Assembly (NCBI GenBank): GCA_029987025.1
Contig: DALTWQ010000066.1
Coordinates: 1-7,062 of the forward strand
Direction: 5' to 3'
Source: Methanocorpusculum sp.
Lineage (GTDB): Archaea; Halobacteriota; Methanomicrobia; Methanomicrobiales; Methanocorpusculaceae
DNA length: 7,062 bases
This document shows positions 6,030-7,062 of the stretch, in pieces. The notes beneath the pieces are model-generated. The model was not told the DNA's origin and did no database searches. It saw only the letters and a list, made by a program, of their open reading frames with translations. Position 1 is the first letter of the stretch, and each line of letters opens with the position of its first letter. Both the position numbers and the translations under genes were made by a program.

Positions 6030-6440
6030 ATGTTTTCCAGCACTGAAAACGAACTTGCAGCCATAGCAGATTCTCTTTACGAGCAGTCGGATGATGACGA
6101 CATAAAAATGGCAGAACTTCTCCATGAACTGCCCGAAGAAACAGCACACACCCTTCTCACCTCAAACCTGACGAACGCGGTGCAGGCATACATCTATGCG
6201 TTCAACGAAGTTCCTGATAATGACCTCTATGACCTGCTTCTGCTAAACCCATCGTATATGCTTAACCGGGGCATCGTTCTTAAGTCGGAAGAACTCGCAG
6301 AAATTGTGTTCGGATATGATAAAACACGCAGGAAGTTTCTGATTGCAGTCAATGACGGCGAGAGAATTGCTGCGGCGTTCGAAGGAGAAGGCGCACTGGA
6401 AAAAGCAGCTGCGTGGGTGCGGGAAAACTGCGCGGAATAA
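6030..6440 (+). CDS. Acidic hypothetical protein, family not recognised
   Basis: This encodes 136 residues, MFSSTENELAAIADSLYEQS..., ending ...AAAWVRENCAE. It is acidic, soluble and mainly alpha-helical: helices are likely at 5-34, 36-58, 63-73 and 85-93. A short strand-rich stretch, 'RRKFLIAVNDGERIAAAFEG' (100-119), leads to a final helix (121-134). The cluster DDDD at 21-24 and the Leu-rich 'DLYDLLLLNPSYML' stand out. There is no signal peptide, membrane segment, metal motif or nucleotide motif. The ATG at 6030 has no Shine-Dalgarno sequence. A weak TATA-like ATCTTTAAT (5993-6001) lies about 33 bases upstream, consistent with a very short leader. It is divergent from the tfe operon. A terminator-like hairpin starts 15 bases after its stop. 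Codon use matches its neighbours, so I take it as real but give no function. Confidence 0.7.
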   Translation: MFSSTENELAAIADSLYEQSDDDDIKMAELLHELPEETAHTLLTSNLTNAVQAYIYAFNEVPDNDLYDLLLLNPSYMLNRGIVLKSEELAEIVFGYDKTRRKFLIAVNDGERIAAAFEGEGALEKAAAWVRENCAE

Positions 6441-6455
6441 TATTTTTGGCTCTTC

Positions 6456-6482
6456 GGCATTTAGTGTGAACTAAAGTTTTTC
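6456..6482 (+). terminator. Repeat-borne terminator-like hairpin after the 6030-6440 gene
   Basis: TTTAGT-GTGA-ACTAAA (6460-6475) followed by GTTTTTC lies just after the stop codon at 6440. The hairpin plus five T residues is in the correct orientation to end this gene's transcript. The same sequence forms the outer end of the inverted-repeat element, so the element appears to supply the gene end. Confidence 0.45.
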
Positions 6483-6570
6483 AGTGGGTCTTTCATCCCA
6501 AAAGAGGGAATGATATTCTTTCAGCGCGTAGGCTATCCCCAGACACGGATGTCACGGATTACACACGGAT

Positions 6571-6606
6571 GCGGCCTTCGGCCGCGTCGCAGGCAATGCC
6601 TGCGAC
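6571..6606. repeat. Left double hairpin of the element
   Basis: GCGGCC-TTC-GGCCGC (6571-6585) is followed directly by a 21-base perfect palindromic hairpin (6586-6606) with stem GTCGCAGGCA and its complement around one central A. The first hairpin is identical in the right arm. The second has a different sequence there but stays perfectly self-complementary. Confidence 0.8.
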
Positions 6607-6788
6607 CTCACGGATGAAAAAGAATAATCAATAACTCTCTGTTCTCTCTTGAGTATGGTTTATTTCAAATCCTCTTGATTGGCGATTACATTTGGAGATA
6701 CACACCTCAACAGGGTAGCAGGGTGATTTGTTGATTCTCCATAAATTGACAAAAATACACAATAATCAGATTCTTCTCTATCCGTGAA

Positions 6789-6824
6789 GGCTTGCGCATT
6801 GCGCAAGCCGCGGCCGAAGGCCGC
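6789..6824. repeat. Right double hairpin of the element
   Basis: Here a 21-base palindromic hairpin (6789-6809), with stem GGCTTGCGCA and its complement around one central base, sits next to GCGGCC-GAA-GGCCGC (6810-6824). It mirrors 6571-6606. Between the arms the 21-base hairpins differ at several stem positions, and each change is matched on the opposite side. Confidence 0.8.
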
Positions 6825-6913
6825 ATCCGTGTGTAATCCGCGACATCCGTGTCTGGGGATAGCCTACACACTGTAATTATATAATCTACCCCTTAATAAA
6901 GCACCTGCACACT

Positions 6914-6940
6914 GAAAAACTTTAGTTCACACTAAATGCC
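6914..6940 (-). terminator. Terminator-like hairpin at the right end of the element
   Basis: On the minus strand, TTTAGT-GTGA-ACTAAA (6936-6921) is followed by GTTTTTC, the mirror of the left end. It would stop a leftward transcript entering from beyond the right edge. Which gene it serves cannot be seen. Confidence 0.35.
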
Positions 6941-6953
6941 AAAGATCCACAAA

Positions 6954-7062
6954 AGACACTGACCCTGCAGCAGCTCAGCTCCCTATCCGGCGAACAATTC
7001 TCTCTCTAAAACGTCTGCGGACGTTTTTTCATCTCTTTTTTCTGCCGGAAATACGCAACCGC
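6954..7062. other. Right edge: hairpin with T-runs and possible gene ends, no supported gene
   Basis: AAAACGTC-TGCG-GACGTTTT (7008-7027) makes an 8 bp stem, followed on the plus strand by TT and then CATCTCTTTTTTC, which is terminator-like. On the minus strand, two frames stay open from the right edge: one ends at 7006 (...RQKKEMKKRPQTF) and one at 6983 (...TSADVLERELFAG). Either could be the tail of a leftward gene starting outside the window. I cannot choose, so no CDS is called. Confidence 0.3.

Larger units (their letters stand above)
6443..6953. repeat. Long inverted-repeat element (~511 bp) with structured arms
   Basis: The outer arms 6443-6486 and 6910-6953 are inverted copies matching at 41 of 44 positions; the inner 31 (6456-6486 and 6910-6940) are perfect. 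Spacers of 41 and 42 bases, clearly diverged, follow. The inner arms 6528-6586 and 6867-6809 match at 58 of 59 positions. Each inner arm leads to adjacent GC-rich hairpins. The centre (about 6616-6780) is AT-rich and codes for nothing I can see. There is no transposase, and I see no target-site duplication at either edge. It could be a MITE-like non-autonomous element, or two copies of a gene-end repeat in head-to-head arrangement. Confidence 0.8.

Noticed and set aside
6443..6953. Insertion sequence or CRISPR array
   Set aside because: No transposase frame exists in the element and I see no direct duplication at its edges (GAATAATA on the left, AGACACTG on the right). The repeats are inverted arms, not regularly spaced direct repeats, so neither label is supported.

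Overview
The window reads as a methanogenic archaeon of the order Methanomicrobiales, most like Methanocorpusculum. The signs are an archaeal TFE-alpha gene, an archaeal tRNA C56 methyltransferase (aTrm56), DUF4013 and DUF4190 membrane proteins, TATA-box promoters with little or no 5' leader, and pyrimidine-rich gene ends. The genus is inference from gene content and style, not from a search. No rRNA, tRNA, CRISPR array or transposase gene is visible.

Layout. (1) 1-1059, minus strand: a DUF4013 multispanning membrane protein running off the left edge, and a small DUF4190 membrane protein; each has its own TATA-like box. (2) 1060-1177: a compact divergent promoter region with an inverted repeat between two TATA-like boxes. 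(3) 1178-2557, plus strand: a 14-helix DHA2-type MFS drug/proton antiporter. (4) 2558-2936: gene-free space between convergent genes, holding one degraded copy of a structured dispersed repeat. (5) 5919 down to 2937, minus strand: a tightly packed five-gene operon, in the order winged-helix protein, trm56, ATP-grasp enzyme, tfe, HD-domain protein. Three junctions overlap (4, 8 and 4 bp) and the fourth has a gap of 8 bp. (6) 6030-6440, plus strand: an acidic protein I do not recognise, divergent from the operon. (7) 6441-7062: gene-free. Nearly all of it is a ~510 bp, almost symmetrical inverted-repeat element related to the copy in (4).

How the parts may work together. The operon joins transcription initiation (TFE), tRNA modification (aTrm56), a likely DNA-binding protein with a perfect 19 bp palindrome just upstream, a metal-dependent HD hydrolase and an ATP-dependent ligase of unknown substrate. 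Translational coupling suggests coordinated production of information-processing proteins.

The least explained signal is the dispersed repeat. Three copies of a unit share a fixed 28-base box and an AT-rich hairpin with a T-run. The two complete arms also carry a GC-rich hairpin pair, one member of which has changed sequence between arms while keeping perfect self-complementarity. That covariation points to selection on a folded RNA or single-stranded DNA shape. In two copies the AT-rich hairpin lies 15-37 bases after a stop codon, pointing the right way for a terminator.
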